From: Oidiodendron maius Zn
Lineage: Eukaryota; Ascomycota; Leotiomycetes; Myxotrichaceae
Direction of reading: 5' to 3'
Length of the DNA: 64,000 bases
Assembly: GCA_000827325.1 (NCBI GenBank)
Contig: KN832891.1
Location: forward strand, 372,001 to 436,000
Below are positions 42,376 to 54,260 of this stretch, piece after piece. The notes beneath the pieces were generated by a model that searched no databases, was not told the origin of the DNA, and was given only the letters and a program-made list of their open reading frames with translations. The stretch's first letter is position 1. Each line of letters opens with the position of its first letter. The position numbers and the translations under genes were made by a program.

Positions 42376-45300
42376 ATGTGCTTCTACAACCAGATCAGAC
42401 TGGCGTGTGGCGATTACAAGTGGGGCCATCTCCGCCAGCAATGCTCCAAAGAGTACCGTCCCGGGGAGACCTGCGGCATGCGGCTTGTCATGGAGGCCAT
42501 TGAAATCAGTGACAACAAGTGCAAAACTTGCCAGAAGATTGACACCAAAAAGCAAAGCATTCGGAAAAAGAAGGAAAGAATAAAGAGATGGAATCGCGAG
42601 TCCGGCTGGAGGGCCTTAATTGAGAAGGCCGAGGAAGACATTTATCGCCTTGAACTAGAAATCCTTAATCTCGAAGGCGAGAGACACTCCAGGAGGCATC
42701 TGTTAGAAGACTGGCCCTTCTCTTTAAGTACTTCTACCCCTAAGGGTAATGCCGCTCCCCTCGGCCCAGCTTCTACAGAGACATCCTCAGTTTCTACTAC
42801 GGCAATATCTACCATGACTTCTGTGTCTTTGCCCACCACCTATCTCCGTGAGCTCTATTATCCCCTAGCAAAGTTCTCAATCAGCTAATAAAGGATTAGC
42901 CAAGGAGAGTCCGGGTAGCTGTACCTCGTCTGCGGACCTGAGCCACTGGGCCGGAAAAGGTCCCGAAGCTCTTTCAAGCGACACCAATGATAGAGAGTGC
43001 GACGTTTCTAGTCGCACACCTCGCACATCTAACACAAAAAATAATGCAATATCAATTCCGCAGAAACTCAGAACAATCGAGGCAGCTTTCACGGACTCGG
43101 AGTATGCATCTGTGCCATATCCTAGGTATTCTCCCATTCTAGATAAGACAAGAGCGACTGGACCCGGCTTCTCCAGCTCTACAACCGAAGCGTCTGCAGA
43201 TGACACGGGAGCTGTATATTCACTAGCAACTACGGTCATGCAGGACCTTGCTCGCCGGTGTATGCCCGAGGTTACCAAAGATATCTACAGCAAAGTTGGA
43301 AAACAAGCGAACAATAATATTTGGGAATCTCTATCTAAGACGGTCCCGGGACTCATCAAATCTTTTGCTGTCAAACTTGGGCTCAGCGCCTCCAACGAGC
43401 GTGATCGTAGGATCATGCATTTCGTTAATAAGCATCATCAGTAAGTCAGCATGTAGCCTCGATTTCGCAGTATCTGACATGCCCCAGGGAGATTATTTCA
43501 CAGCTAAGCCTAATGTTCCAGCTAGAAACCGATAGTGCTCCTGACACTCGCCAAGATACCTCAGATAGCATGTCCCTTCTTGACAAAATGAGTCTGTGGG
43601 GAAGGAAGTCCGGAAGTAATGAGCCTACTGTTCAGGTTTGTGAATGTTTCGATGGCGTTAAAGAAGAAGATGAAGATATCTCGATAAGCCAACTCGAGCT
43701 ATCAACATATAGCAAGACGATCGTCAGTAGTACAGCGTATGATTGGTTGATTGATAATTTGCTTAAAGAATCTTCGTTTCACTGGGACGAGTCGCTACCA
43801 CGTATCATGGTCGACGCTATTCGCCAAAGAATCTTAGACAAACTCCCTATATGTATGGTCAGCAAGAGGCAAGATCCTACCACTTATAAAGTCACGTTCC
43901 ACTTCCCACGAGGCCCTTTAGAGCAGCGGCTCAAGCAGGAAAATGACGTTGGCCGAACAGCAGAACAGAAACTGTCGGATATTATTGTACTAACATGTTC
44001 TTCTGTGGATGAGATTCAAGCAGCAACCGTCGCAGAGTATCTAGATCAGACATGGGCCTCAGGCGGATCTAAGCTTCTAAAAGTCCTTAACGAGGCAATC
44101 AAAGACCCACTTGGAAGATGTGTTGCTTGTAAGGTCCCGACACCATTTCGCGGGAAGATCCTCCTAACAATCAGGCAGCAAGTCTACCGTGCAAGACAGT
44201 CATCGATTCTATCCCTGATCCCACTGAGTTAATTGTTTCAGTTTCTGGCCCGGCTTCCTCAATCACAGAGTGTGGCGAACAGCTGGCTTGGCTGGTAGCC
44301 GCTCTTCAGCCTTTTCAACAATCTCCACATTGCCTCTCACATATTGTACCTACTATTGAAACGCACAAAACAATCAGGACTCCGCCCTCAAACCCTGCCT
44401 ATCAACAATCTTGGACTATAGGGTTCGAAACAGGGAGCATAGAAAATTCGCCTGACTTTTCCTTTATTCTAGAACTGATCTGGCCCAGTCGATCTTGTCC
44501 AGTTGTCGTTCAAGGGTTTCCTACACTTCGCCGCCCAGAGCTTTGGCTTGGAGTCGAAGTGCCTTCGCAATTTGTGTTTGATTTTCCACAAACGGACCTG
44601 ATATTCAAGGACAGACGTGTTCTACTACAAAGATCCAGCGCGACACTTGAACTGGTCAATATGGCGAATGGTGTACTCAACTGGCACATTCTTAGCACTC
44701 CAGATATGATCTGTTCTTGCCACAAATATCTGCCAACTTTAGAGAATAACCCCCTGCAGGCCTTCCAGCGCATCGAACTCTTGCGCAATCGCCACATCCT
44801 TAGTGAATGTGCAAGCACTGGCATAGAGATTGCTTCGTTGGTAAACAATTCAACTGGAGACTCATCGGGCTGGACCCCAGACTCAGCCGTCATCGCTTAC
44901 TCCCCAGATGTGTCCTTGGATTCCGATATTCTATCCATGTCCGACACTTCAGAAGAAGCGATCATTCGACCTCTTGGCCCTAAAGATACACTGTTACCCA
45001 TCATTTCCTCAGTCGCTTGTCGCTTACTCCGAGAATATAGAAGCCTATGTATCCCGATAATCACTGACTACCCCGAATTAGCTCGAGATAATGATGGTCC
45101 TAACAATAATGGATCTTCAACTAGCGAGAGCGGGAACCCGCACACTTCAAACTCCTCTGTTGCACATCCGGTACAAAATCAGGGTTCTCAAGGATCGTGG
45201 CCGAAGGGCGACCGTTCTGAAGGCAGTGAAGACACCGACCGGGAAGACTCGCCGAAGCAGCGTTTCAAACGAATAAAACCGGAGCACTGCGACCGGGAAT

Positions 45301-46247
45301 TTAAGTTGCATGCCTGTCCTTTCTGGAAACTCGACCCTAGTAATCACAGAAGCTGCTTTCGAATGAAGCTCACTAACATTTCCCGCGTCAAGCAACATCT
45401 AGGGAGGAATCACACACCTACCTTCTACTGCGAGCGTTGCTTAGTGATTCTTGGAGATGAGGAAAGCCACAAGACACATATTCGACATGAAACGTGCTCG
45501 TGGCCTGGCCCTTCTGCAAGGCTTAACGGCATCTCGCACACACAACATCGCGAACTATCTAGAAAGTCTAAATCGGACCTCTCGGAACCAGAAAAGTGGT
45601 TTTCCATCTGGGATATAGTATTCCCAGACCATCCGCGGCCCCGGTCGCCTTACATGGACCTGGACCTGTCAAATGACCTCTGCGACTTTTTGGAATATGC
45701 CCAGAATCGTGGGCCCGCTATGCTGACGGATGAGTTACGGGCTAGTGGTCTCGCGCCGTCATTACCATTGTCTGAAGGGACGAGTGGGCAACTAGAAAGT
45801 GTGATTGATCATGGCTTAAACGTCTTGTTCGAGCAGTGGCTTACAAGACGGAACTCGTCTGCTAGGTCGACTACGTCTAGCACTTCATTCTCGCGAGCTT
45901 CTTGCCCAGTGCAAAATGGGGGAGCAGCCGGCTCCTCTACTGATAGTGGGATCATAATGAGCGATGGGTCATCTGTCGGCCTGCACGCAAGCACATTCTC
46001 GCGTGGAGAATTGCCCGCAAGGTTCCAGACACAGTATCAAAACGAAGAATTGGAAGACCGCCAGCATATGGGCCGACATCAGGCAGTACTACTCATGCCT
46101 GGGCACCAGACTGGATTCACTGGTATTACAGATCAGAGTACGAATCCTATTTTTGACGATTTATTCCTGGAAACGATAGATAATTACGAGAATCCTACTT
46201 TAGGTACAGAATCTCTTTCCGGTGATGCGCTCGAGCCTGCATTATGA
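42376..46247 (+). CDS. large fungal zinc-finger protein, unknown function
   Basis: Four exons, 42376-42847, 42900-43440, 43488-44133 and 44175-46247, give 1243 residues. The N-terminus (MCFYNQIRLACGDYKWGHLR, then CGMRLVMEAI and CKTCQK) is a Cys-rich motif I recall from fungal hypothetical proteins, followed by a charged coiled coil (KKQSIRKKKERIKRWNRE). The middle is long and unrecognised. Around residue 960 there is a fungal C2H2-type pair: HACPFWKLDPSNHRSCFR, VKQHLGRNHTPTFYC, CERC and HKTHIRHETC. The tail is serine-rich. The third intron is only 41 bases with a GTCCCG donor but keeps the frame and has a CTAAC branch; without it the frame shifts, so a small error or decay there is possible. 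Probably nuclear and nucleic-acid binding, by inference. Confidence 0.7.
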
Positions 46248-46608
46248 ACGTGGACTGGAACAAGTCACGGAGGCTCGCTGGAGATATAGCTAAATCTGAC
46301 ATCGAACTTCACTGCTGCACAGTTTAGGAAATGAGGTTGTGGCGGCTTAGCAGTATTGTATGGTGAAACAACGATTCGGGTGGTCCATGCTTGACCAGTA
46401 TCTTCAACAAACTACAGCTCAGAATGAATCAATTTACTATCAAAAAGTAGCAACAATACATCATAACATTACGGCACCCAATGATAATATCAAACGGAAG
46501 CATCATAGACCCATGTCTATTACGCATGCCTGCAGCTCCTGAAGTCCTTCTTGCCATCCTTTACTTCTTTGCAACCTTGTGAGACCTATGTAGTTTCAAC
46601 ATATCTGC

Positions 46609-47544
46609 TCATACTAGCTGAAGAGGGTGTGCCTCCAAGTATTCTTCAAGAGTGGTGAGTCTGCCTCTGGCATTCTCAGCAGCCCAAGCTACCAGCTTCT
46701 CAGTATCGGGGCCAAAGTAACCACCAAACTCCTCCAGATAGCTCATCCCATCAGCAAAAAGGGCAGGCGCAAACGGTAAGCTCTTTGTAAAGTCGTCAAG
46801 CGAGATCTGCTTAAAGACAACTGTTTTGCCTGTTGCCTTGGACAAAAGAGTGACTATTTCCTCAAAGCTGTACAACGCTGCCGCGGCACAGAATGTCTTG
46901 CCTTCATACTTATCCGGTTCGGCGAGGATAGCACCAACAAATTTGCCTGCGTCTCCGACAGCATCGATATAGGGTATTTTATTGTTGGAAGAGATATGCC
47001 GGGACAGGACCCAAGTGTCGCCCGGAGCCTTTTGCGGAGCCAAGAAAGGTTGGGACTGGAAATTCTCCATAAAAAATCCATACGACACGAAGGCGCTTTT
47101 GATGGCAAGACTTTGAATATACTTTTCAGCCATTGCTTTGGCGTCGAAGGGGGTGACATGAGTATATTTGCCGTTAGAGATCTCTATGACTGATGGTAGA
47201 GTACTGAAGATGATATACGCAACCCCTTTTTGGACGGCCATGTCGGCAATGGCTTTAGCATTGTTGTACTCGACTTCCATAGCGTCAGGACCAAAGGAAG
47301 GTGTTGTCATGGCGAAGACGGTATGGGCACCAGCCAAAGCTGCTTCGAGAGTGGCCGGGTTAAGCACGTCACCTTGGACGACGTTGACCTTCTCCCTGAG
47401 CTGCTTGGCCTTCTCTGAGTTTACGTCTCGAGTAATAGCACGGATCTCGTAATTTTGGGAGAGCTCTAGGTCGTTTAACACATGGTTGATAACTGAACCA
47501 CCTTGTATACCAGTGGCTCCAAAGACAGCAAGGATTTTTGCCAT
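46609..47544 (-). CDS. NmrA-like NAD(P)-binding protein
   Basis: A single exon of 311 residues. The N-terminus has the dinucleotide fold GATGIQGGSVINHVL. VQGDVLNPATLEAALAGAHTV and VFAMTTPSF follow, as in the NmrA/HSCARG family. These proteins either sense the NAD(P) redox state and control transcription factors or act as reductases. The catalytic YxxxK of true SDR enzymes is not evident, which favours a sensor or regulator role. It is divergent from a Zn2Cys6 regulator gene about 410 bases away, a pairing that suggests shared control. Confidence 0.88.
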   Translation of the reverse strand: MAKILAVFGATGIQGGSVINHVLNDLELSQNYEIRAITRDVNSEKAKQLREKVNVVQGDVLNPATLEAALAGAHTVFAMTTPSFGPDAMEVEYNNAKAIADMAVQKGVAYIIFSTLPSVIEISNGKYTHVTPFDAKAMAEKYIQSLAIKSAFVSYGFFMENFQSQPFLAPQKAPGDTWVLSRHISSNNKIPYIDAVGDAGKFVGAILAEPDKYEGKTFCAAAALYSFEEIVTLLSKATGKTVVFKQISLDDFTKSLPFAPALFADGMSYLEEFGGYFGPDTEKLVAWAAENARGRLTTLEEYLEAHPLQLV

Positions 47545-47955
47545 ATTCTCAGTTGTTTCTAATGTAGAAGTAAAAGTCTCAAGGTATTGATTTTGTGAAT
47601 CTTGGCCCTTTCATATAAAATACTAAAAGTTGGATAACAATTCTGGAGAGAGAGGAGGTCATCCTTAAGCTTTATACCTCGATTTGATTTAACATAGAAA
47701 TCGTCCATTTCACAGTTGGATATGAATATATTAGAGTGGGGTTATCTATTACCTAAATCAAGTTAGCGTAATGCTCTCTCGGAGGTTCGCATCTAAACAT
47801 TATTGGCTAGTCGTGAAGTCAGTGGATTTTGGTGTTCTCATGTTGCTTACCAATTCAGAAAATGGTGGACATCAGCTTCGTGAATTCGGAACCTCGCAGC
47901 TTCGCATCTTCGCTCCCCCAATCATTGATCAAGTGGAGTTTAAAATCTATATTTA

Positions 47956-49285
47956 ATGAATTCCGGAAATACTTCCGCCCGACGAGGCCCTTTGCTTAGG
48001 AAGTCTCGGTCTGGGTGTCGAGACTGTAGAATCCGCAAGGTGAAGGTATACATACCCACAAAACCAGATCCATGACTCAGTTCGTACGTACTAAAGCCAA
48101 ATTCAGTGCGACGAGATCAAGCCTATCTGCTCAAACTGTCGCCGACGATATGTGAATATCCAGCTTTGTGACTGGAACACAGATACTCCTGGCAACAGTA
48201 TCCATAACTCTGGGAGAGCTATCCTAAACCAATTCTCAAAAGACGTAGCCATGCAAGCCGCCTCGAAATACTCTGCGGTGGCACAGATTCCTTCACTAAG
48301 CTTGCATCCAAGCTCCATAGATAACACGAGCCGATGGCGGAGTCTGGAGCTCCGCCTAATGTACCATTATAGCTCCGTAGTTTGCTTTACTATGCCCGGC
48401 TGTAATGGTGCATCCAAAGAGGCGTGGCAACAGACTATACCGCAACTTTCCTTCGGATCCGAACTGCTTTTGAACCCCATGCTGGCGCTCTCTGCTCTTC
48501 ACCTTCACGCTCACTCACACAACGATTCTGACATGGAGATCGCTCTAAGACGCTATCTCGATCGATCCCTCGTGAAGCATCGGCAAGCTTTGTCAAATCC
48601 TGTTAAGGGCCTCTCGGAACAGCTCTGGCTCTCATCTGTTCTACTCTCTCATATGTATTGGCTGTTAGCACACCAGCCGCAACCTGACCAGGCGTACGAG
48701 TTTCCACTTCAAGCAATGAAGATGTTAGAAGGGGCCAGAGTCATTTTTAGACAGAATAATGTATTCCTTGGCCAGCAAGGCTACGGGTGGCTTGGAGATG
48801 AAGCTATTCCTCTCGTCGTGCCAGAAGACGAGCTATCTAAAGCCGCTCAAATGCAACTCCGAAGTTTGGAGGATGATCTTTCGGAATTGCTAGACGCATT
48901 CGACGTCCCAACAATGACGGATGATCGCAAGAACGTCTATATAGAAGCGAAAGATTTCGTGCTATACCATTATCGTGCGTTCTTCTCTGGGGCCGACACT
49001 AAGACGCTTCAGCGATTCATCGCATTCATGGCCGTGAGGTGCCAGCCCGGATATCTTAACATGCTAAAACAACACGATCCGCTCGCGATGGCTCTGATGG
49101 CAAGAATGCTGGTTCTGCTAAGCGCACTAGACCATGCTTGGTGGATTCATGGGAAAGGAGACTACGAAGCCATAGATCGAGACATCCGAGGAATCTGTGA
49201 ACTGATGCCCTTGAACTTGCACTGGGTGATGGATTGGCCACGCAGGGTTCTGGATAAAGATATCATGTTGAATAGAGATTATTAG
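47956..49285 (+). CDS. Zn2Cys6 transcription factor
   Basis: Two exons, 47956-48045 and 48107-49285, give 422 residues. The binuclear cluster is split by the intron: CRDCRIRKVK, then CDEIKPICSNC and LCDW, all six cysteines in place. A basic N-terminus (GPLLRKSRSG) precedes it. The rest resembles the short fungal-specific regulator type (LMYHYSSVVCFTM, NPMLALSALHLHAHS) found in many catabolic and metabolite loci. It is likely a nuclear activator or repressor of neighbouring genes; the target is unknown. Confidence 0.88.
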
Positions 49286-49622
49286 AGGTATGTTCAAGCG
49301 AAAAATAGAATTCTTATAATGGAATAAAACCAACTATATAGTTGACATCTCCACTAAAAGTAAGGGTTGCAGCCCTTGAACTTGCTGTGCCGTCTCTCCG
49401 CTGTCTATGTGAGGGTAGTAAACTGAATAAGAGACGACTATAATAGAGCGTGAGGGAGTGGCATTTTGATGACTACAGACAAATAACCTCCCTCTTGCCA
49501 TCTGCTCCTGACGTGTTAGACTTTGGACGGCATACGTTTTATCTGGTCAAGATATATGGCGCACCCTCATATCTCCATCCAAAACGTTCAGGTGTCTCCA
49601 AACGGCGAGATCAAAATAGGTA
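49286..49622. other. 3' flank of the regulator gene
   Basis: No gene recognised. Confidence 0.4.
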
Positions 49623-49982
49623 TTCTGTTACTGTACTGACAAATTACTGCAGCAGATGGAGTATATACCGTGCTTACTCTCCTCCGCAACTAAATTGCCG
49701 TGCTGTTGGGTTGCATTAAGATTCCCCCAGGTTAATTTTAAGTTTCACTTTCGTGCTAACGGTCGGGGCTGGCTCCGGGGTTCTATACGAAAACAACTTA
49801 CAGATGGAAGGCTTTAATCTTTAGCGCAGAAGACGGCATGGAATGAGTGAACCTGACCTAATATCATACAACTAGTATTAATGCGTGCCGCCCCACGACG
49901 CGGGAACTTAGTTGCAGAGGAGAGTACGCACGGTATATACTCCATATGCTGCAGTAACTTGTCAGTACAGTAACAGTAGTAC
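49623..49982. repeat. inverted repeat with about 100-base arms
   Basis: The left arm (49623-49721) contains TGTTACTGTACTGACAA, GGAGTATATACCGTGC and ACTCTCCTC. The right arm (49879-49982) is its reverse complement with roughly ten percent differences. About 157 bases lie between. It could be a foldback element or two MITEs in opposite orientation. No coding content. Confidence 0.75.
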
Positions 49983-50683
49983 CAAACGACCCGTCCAACC
50001 ATGGCTTGGGACATTTCTGTTGCGTTCTGAGGGGAAGGGCACACAGAAAATGAGGGGTATTGTGTACGGCGTGCAGTAGTTGTTGGCTGAGCGGCTGGGG
50101 GCAGATGAAGCTGTTCAGTTAGCCACAAATTCAAAGTACAGGGGCCAACACAGAGTTACGAACATACACAACTTGGAAAGCTGCAGTGTTCTTAATACAC
50201 TCCTGCTATACCTTGACTCCACTGGTATGGTAAATTCGGCTCACTCATGTAGGTGTAGTAGGGTTTGAGTTTTGTCATCACGTCAGGGTGTAGCTATAGT
50301 CCTCAAGAATAATAGCTAGTACAGGAGATGAGAACTCGCGGGCATGATCTTTCGTCACCTCTATCATCTGCCCTCGAAACCACGGAGTCCGTGGAGACGC
50401 TCTTGGATCTTGCAGTTTCCAGTCAAATGGGCTCTCCGTGTGCATTGCTCAATGACTCTCAAAAACATGACATGAAAGGCGACGAACATTGAGTTGTGGG
50501 TTTTCAAAAACTAAGAGTTCTCGTGGGCTCAGGCTATATGTAAAAACGCAGACTTTGCCAGATAATGGGAATTCTGAGCATCATGATTGGTCGAAACAGT
50601 GGCAAAGAAAAGCTGCGGCGATCTCGCAAAGTCATGAAAACCGATAGCAATGCCATTCTAAGTACCTGAACCAATGAGTACCT
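49983..50683. other. intergenic, no gene seen
   Basis: No frame or repeat recognised. Downstream flank of the phosphoribosyltransferase gene. Confidence 0.4.
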
Positions 50684-51862
50684 TCAGACATCCAGAGTTT
50701 CTCCTCCTACATCCAGCTTTGTCTTTTGACCTTGTGTCTTGGGCACAATCTTTAGTGAGAAATCAACATGCTTTACACCTTGATGAATGCTGCTGGTGCT
50801 AATGATGTCTACATCCTTGCACACGAAATTTCCGACATTGTCTTCTGTAATGCCGCCACTGACCTCGACTAGCACTTTGTCACCCCATTTCTCTTTCAAA
50901 GTCTTCGCTGCCTCTTTCACACCTTGCGATATGAAATTATCAAGCATGACAATATCTGCACCGGCTGAAGCAGCCTCGTTCGCTTCATCCAGTGATTGAC
51001 ATTCAACCTCGACCTTGATAGCGAAACCTCCTGCACTCTTTGCAGCAAGTACAGCCCGTGTAATCGAACCAGACGACCAGATATGGTTATCTTTGAGCAT
51101 CGTCATCGAGCTCAGATCGTGTCTGTTAGGGTCGGCGCCTCCAATAAGCATACCATATTTCTCTACCAGCCGAAAGCCGGTAGTAGTTTTGCGAGTACCG
51201 GCTAATATATTGGGATAACCGGTATCCCGAAGAAGGGTGAGGAGACTAGCAGATTTGGTGGCAATACCTGAGCATCGAGCAAGGGTATTGAGGGCTACAC
51301 GCTCGCCCAGCAAGATTTTGCGAACAGGTCCGCGGACTGTGGCGCAGTGTTTGATGGGGGTGATTGTATCACCTTCTTTCACGTGCCATTCTACTCTGGT
51401 TGTTGTGTTAGTTCAGATGTTGAGCTGGGGAAGGTGTAATCGTGGACGTACGTGCATCTAGCTGCTTAAAGACTTCATCAAAGAACGGTACTCCCGCTAC
51501 GACGCCCTAAAAATGGTTAGATCACTTATAGCATATAAATGGAAATAGTATGCTATATGAAATATAGATGCTACATTAAAGTGCAGAAATGGAAATTTAG
51601 AAGGTGGTGTCAAGAAGTTATTAGCCAAGGATTTAGTAAACTTGGGAAGTTGACTCAAACCCGCCCCAGGGAGTAGACATATTGACTTTAGAGTACTTAC
51701 CTTACTTTTCCCCAATAGTTTCGCCTCAGCTGCGTCCTCGCCTACGACAAATCCACCGTAGTCCAAGCTCGGAGTATCTTCTTCAAGCCATGAGGCTATC
51801 ATGCGTTTGTATGCTGGTGGTAGCAAATGTGCTACTGTGCCATGGGCTGGAGCTCCTTCCAT
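50684..51862 (-). CDS. nicotinate-nucleotide pyrophosphorylase (quinolinate phosphoribosyltransferase)
   Basis: Converts quinolinate and PRPP to nicotinate mononucleotide, CO2 and pyrophosphate in de novo NAD synthesis. Three exons, 51862-51701, 51506-51452 and 51393-50684, give 308 residues, the usual length. Visible motifs are AHLLPPAYKRMIASWLEED at the start, EWHVKEGD, RVALNTLARCSGIATKSA, AGTRKTTTGFRLVEKYG (substrate-binding Arg/Lys), VEVECQSLDEA, DIVMLDNF and LVEVSGGI. The last intron uses the AG of CCAGAG. Head-to-head with a carboxymuconolactone-decarboxylase-like gene, about 480 bases apart. It may be the single NAD-pathway copy or a paralogue of a metabolite locus. Confidence 0.93.
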
Positions 51863-52345
51863 GATGTGATACGAAGGCGCTGGAACTGATTGATTGTGCA
51901 GTCTTGGAGATGTGTATTCGGCCAGTCATATGACCAGGAAAGTCCCGTCCCGAAAAGTCCCGTCCCGATCCACGTCCCTTTCGAACTATGCGAGATCGGA
52001 GTGTGGGCAGGGTAGAAACGGCCGGGGGAATGAGCTTCATATACCGACCTGCGTGGTGGAAATCTCTATCACGCAGCTGGGGAGGTTACTTATAACTTGA
52101 TCAGTAGGCTGGTTAGTAAGCAAGGAACGAGACCATCGCGCTCGCCAACCGACCAATCTTATCCTCGGTGTCATTTCCGTTCACTAATTACTTGGTTTTC
52201 CAGCCGAGGTAACTATCTTAGCTTCAAATCGAACAACCACCCCGCAATAGCTACAACTTCAATTGTTGTCAGTCAATACAGAATAATCCTGTCTTTCCAT
52301 TCATATTAGAAGCAGAGTCGCTCTTGTCTCCTCACTCTAATTACC

Positions 52346-52954
52346 ATGGGACGCTTTCCATATCCGGCTTGGGAAGATAAAAATTTCGCTGCAGCCGGCA
52401 AACCGACGATTAATGTTTTCAAACTTCTTTCCTACAGCCCAGAAACAGTTGAATTATGGACCTCTATTGGCAATGCCCACTTTACACGAATCAACTTTTC
52501 TAAGAAAGACCGAGAGCTCATAATCCTACTCTCTTCAGCAAAATTTCGGTCATACTACGAATGGACGCATCACATTCCGCTATCTACCAAGTTTGGCGTG
52601 ACTGATAAGCAGCGGAATGAACTGAGGAATGCAGCCAAAGTCAAGGGATACTTCTCAGAGGCGTACTGGAAGGAAAACAAAGCAAACTTCGACACGAAAG
52701 AGCAGGTGTTACTGACCTTTTTGGAAGCTATCATTGATTTTGGAGAGGTTGATGAGGCAATTTGGCAAAAAGCAACGGAAACGTTTTCAAAGAGGCAGAT
52801 AATGGAGATGCTGACTATGCAAGTAAGTTTCTAACTTAGAAGATACCAACAGGTAATCTATATTAATGGCTGCTAGGGGTTTTACTATACCTTATCTCGA
52901 GTTACCACAGTATTGAAAATAGATATGGAGGGTAACCTGAAGCCGCGACTTTAA
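52346..52954 (+). CDS. carboxymuconolactone decarboxylase-like (AhpD-fold) protein
   Basis: Two exons, 52346-52822 and 52877-52954, give 184 residues. The helical AhpD-like fold is indicated by FSKKDRELIILLSSAKFRSY and YEWTHHIPLSTKFGVTDKQ. The CxxC pair of peroxidase-type members is absent here. WTHH with a following His matches fungal CMD proteins of about 180 residues. These may act in catabolism of aromatic acids or in stress responses; the true role is unknown. It is divergent from the quinolinate phosphoribosyltransferase and may be co-regulated with it. Confidence 0.82.
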
Positions 52955-53041
52955 GGTTTCAGCAACGATTGATATGACTGGATAAACGGCAATAGGATAG
53001 TCTTGTATAAGAACCATGTATATTCAGCTTATTGTCTCTGT

Positions 53042-53760
53042 TCACTCGTGATGCCTGGCATAAGAGGAATAACGATGATAGGGATGTTTGGTTAGTTTCT
53101 TAAGGAGATGACCCGAAAAGTGGCAGAACTCAGAGATAAGCCACGATAGGCTAAATTTAGAAGCGTATGAGTTCCGTACACTGTGTAATCTTACCAGTTT
53201 GGGATTGGACGTATGATGCGGGGTCTGCTTACGGCGGACCGAGCTCCTCTTTTCCTGCTTCACATACAGGTTGACCGGCTTGTCGACCGTCAGGAAAGGT
53301 AACAGGTTCTTAAATTTACCTCGAGCCGTTTGGATAGGTAGCGTCAACTCTGACACGACGAGCCGCCGGTCCCGGAGATCACACTGATCAAACTGAACAT
53401 CTATAAAACCGAGACCACTATCTTTATCGACCTTGTATAACTCTGCAGTAACTACTGCAGTCATGGATAGCAAGATATCGGCAAAGGGAAGATCCTTAGT
53501 TCCCGATAAAGGTGCTGCAAACATAACGTAGAACTATAGCTATACAGACTTAGTAGGTAAAGATCAAGCAGAGGCAGAGGACGAACCTTCGGAGCAACGT
53601 GGCGCTCGCGGACGACAGTACCAGACATAGAATAAATGTTGCCCATGATCAGCCTTAAGTCATCGGATTCCCGATAGCAGACGACAACATCGGCAGTGTC
53701 CCCAGCCTCTGCTTTAGATCGCAATGCTGATTCAAATTAATGTCTACGACGGAGCTACGT
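53042..53760 (-). pseudogene. unrecognised gene fragment(s)
   Basis: Two neighbouring minus-strand frames have natural composition: ADVVVCYRESDDLRLIMGNI (from about 53740) and, after a possible intron near 53590-53530, TKDLPFADILLSMTAVVTAE, ELYKVDKDSGLGFIDVQFDQ and FLTVDKPVNLYVKQEKRS. No clean donor/acceptor pair joins them, and no start codon is evident. I recognise no family. Either a poorly resolved gene or a relic. Confidence 0.3.
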
Positions 53761-53779
53761 ATGTACAAGGAAGCATTCT

Positions 53780-53950
53780 GGTATCAGCAAAGTTGAGTCA
53801 CTGCTTCAAGATATCAAGCCTCGAATCATTATCTATACTGCTTCTCTGAATCCGACTTTTCCTTCTGGCGGAGACAAAGAGCAATATGAAGCAAACGCCA
53901 CAGGAACAGAAATCCTGTTTCTAGAGCTTCCTAATGTCCCTCGGTGAACG
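53780..53950 (+). pseudogene. fragment of an NAD-dependent epimerase / 3-beta-HSD-like protein
   Basis: A short frame reads KVESLLQDIKPRIIIYTASL, then NPTFPSGGDKEQYEANATGTE and ends at TGA. This matches the part of the Rossmann fold in the 3-beta-hydroxysteroid dehydrogenase/epimerase family where HTASP and NVxGT occur. The N-terminal GxxGxxG part and the YxxxK part are missing. Confidence 0.45.
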
Positions 53951-53998
53951 AATTTATTCTCACCCCGACCGTCCACGTCTACGCCAATCCTCTGGGTG

Positions 53999-54260
53999 CT
54001 AATGCCGATGAGAACGAAGCCACATTTCTAGCTGGCCATCAAGACACGGTTCCATGAACGCTAAGAGCGTGGTTTCGGAGGTGCGCCACATGCTCCAAAG
54101 GCATTTGACAGACCTTGCACTCCAGCCGATCCCTATCACTAATGAACTGCAGGTGCTTTCGCTTGAAGTGCTTCGACAGGTCTCCTGGCTTAGCAAAGGA
54201 TTTGATAAGCTTCTCGCCTAAGTACAGGAAGCAGACCGTTAGCCGCTTCTCCTTAAACAC
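53999..54260 (-). pseudogene. C2H2 zinc-finger tail like those of fungal DUF3435 proteins
   Basis: The frame reads VCFLYLGEK, then KSFAKPGDLSKHFKRKHLQF, LECKVCQMPLEHVAHLRNHA and LSVHGTVS. This pair of fingers is typical of the C-terminus of DUF3435-type (tyrosine-recombinase-like, Crypton/Starship-related) proteins and some other fungal proteins. The recombinase part itself was not found in the window. It is probably a relic of a mobile-element protein. Confidence 0.4.

Noticed and set aside
44134-44174. A frameshift breaking the zinc-finger protein gene
   Set aside because: A 41-base GT-AG intron with a CTAAC branch keeps the frame; it is short, so doubt is noted in the feature.
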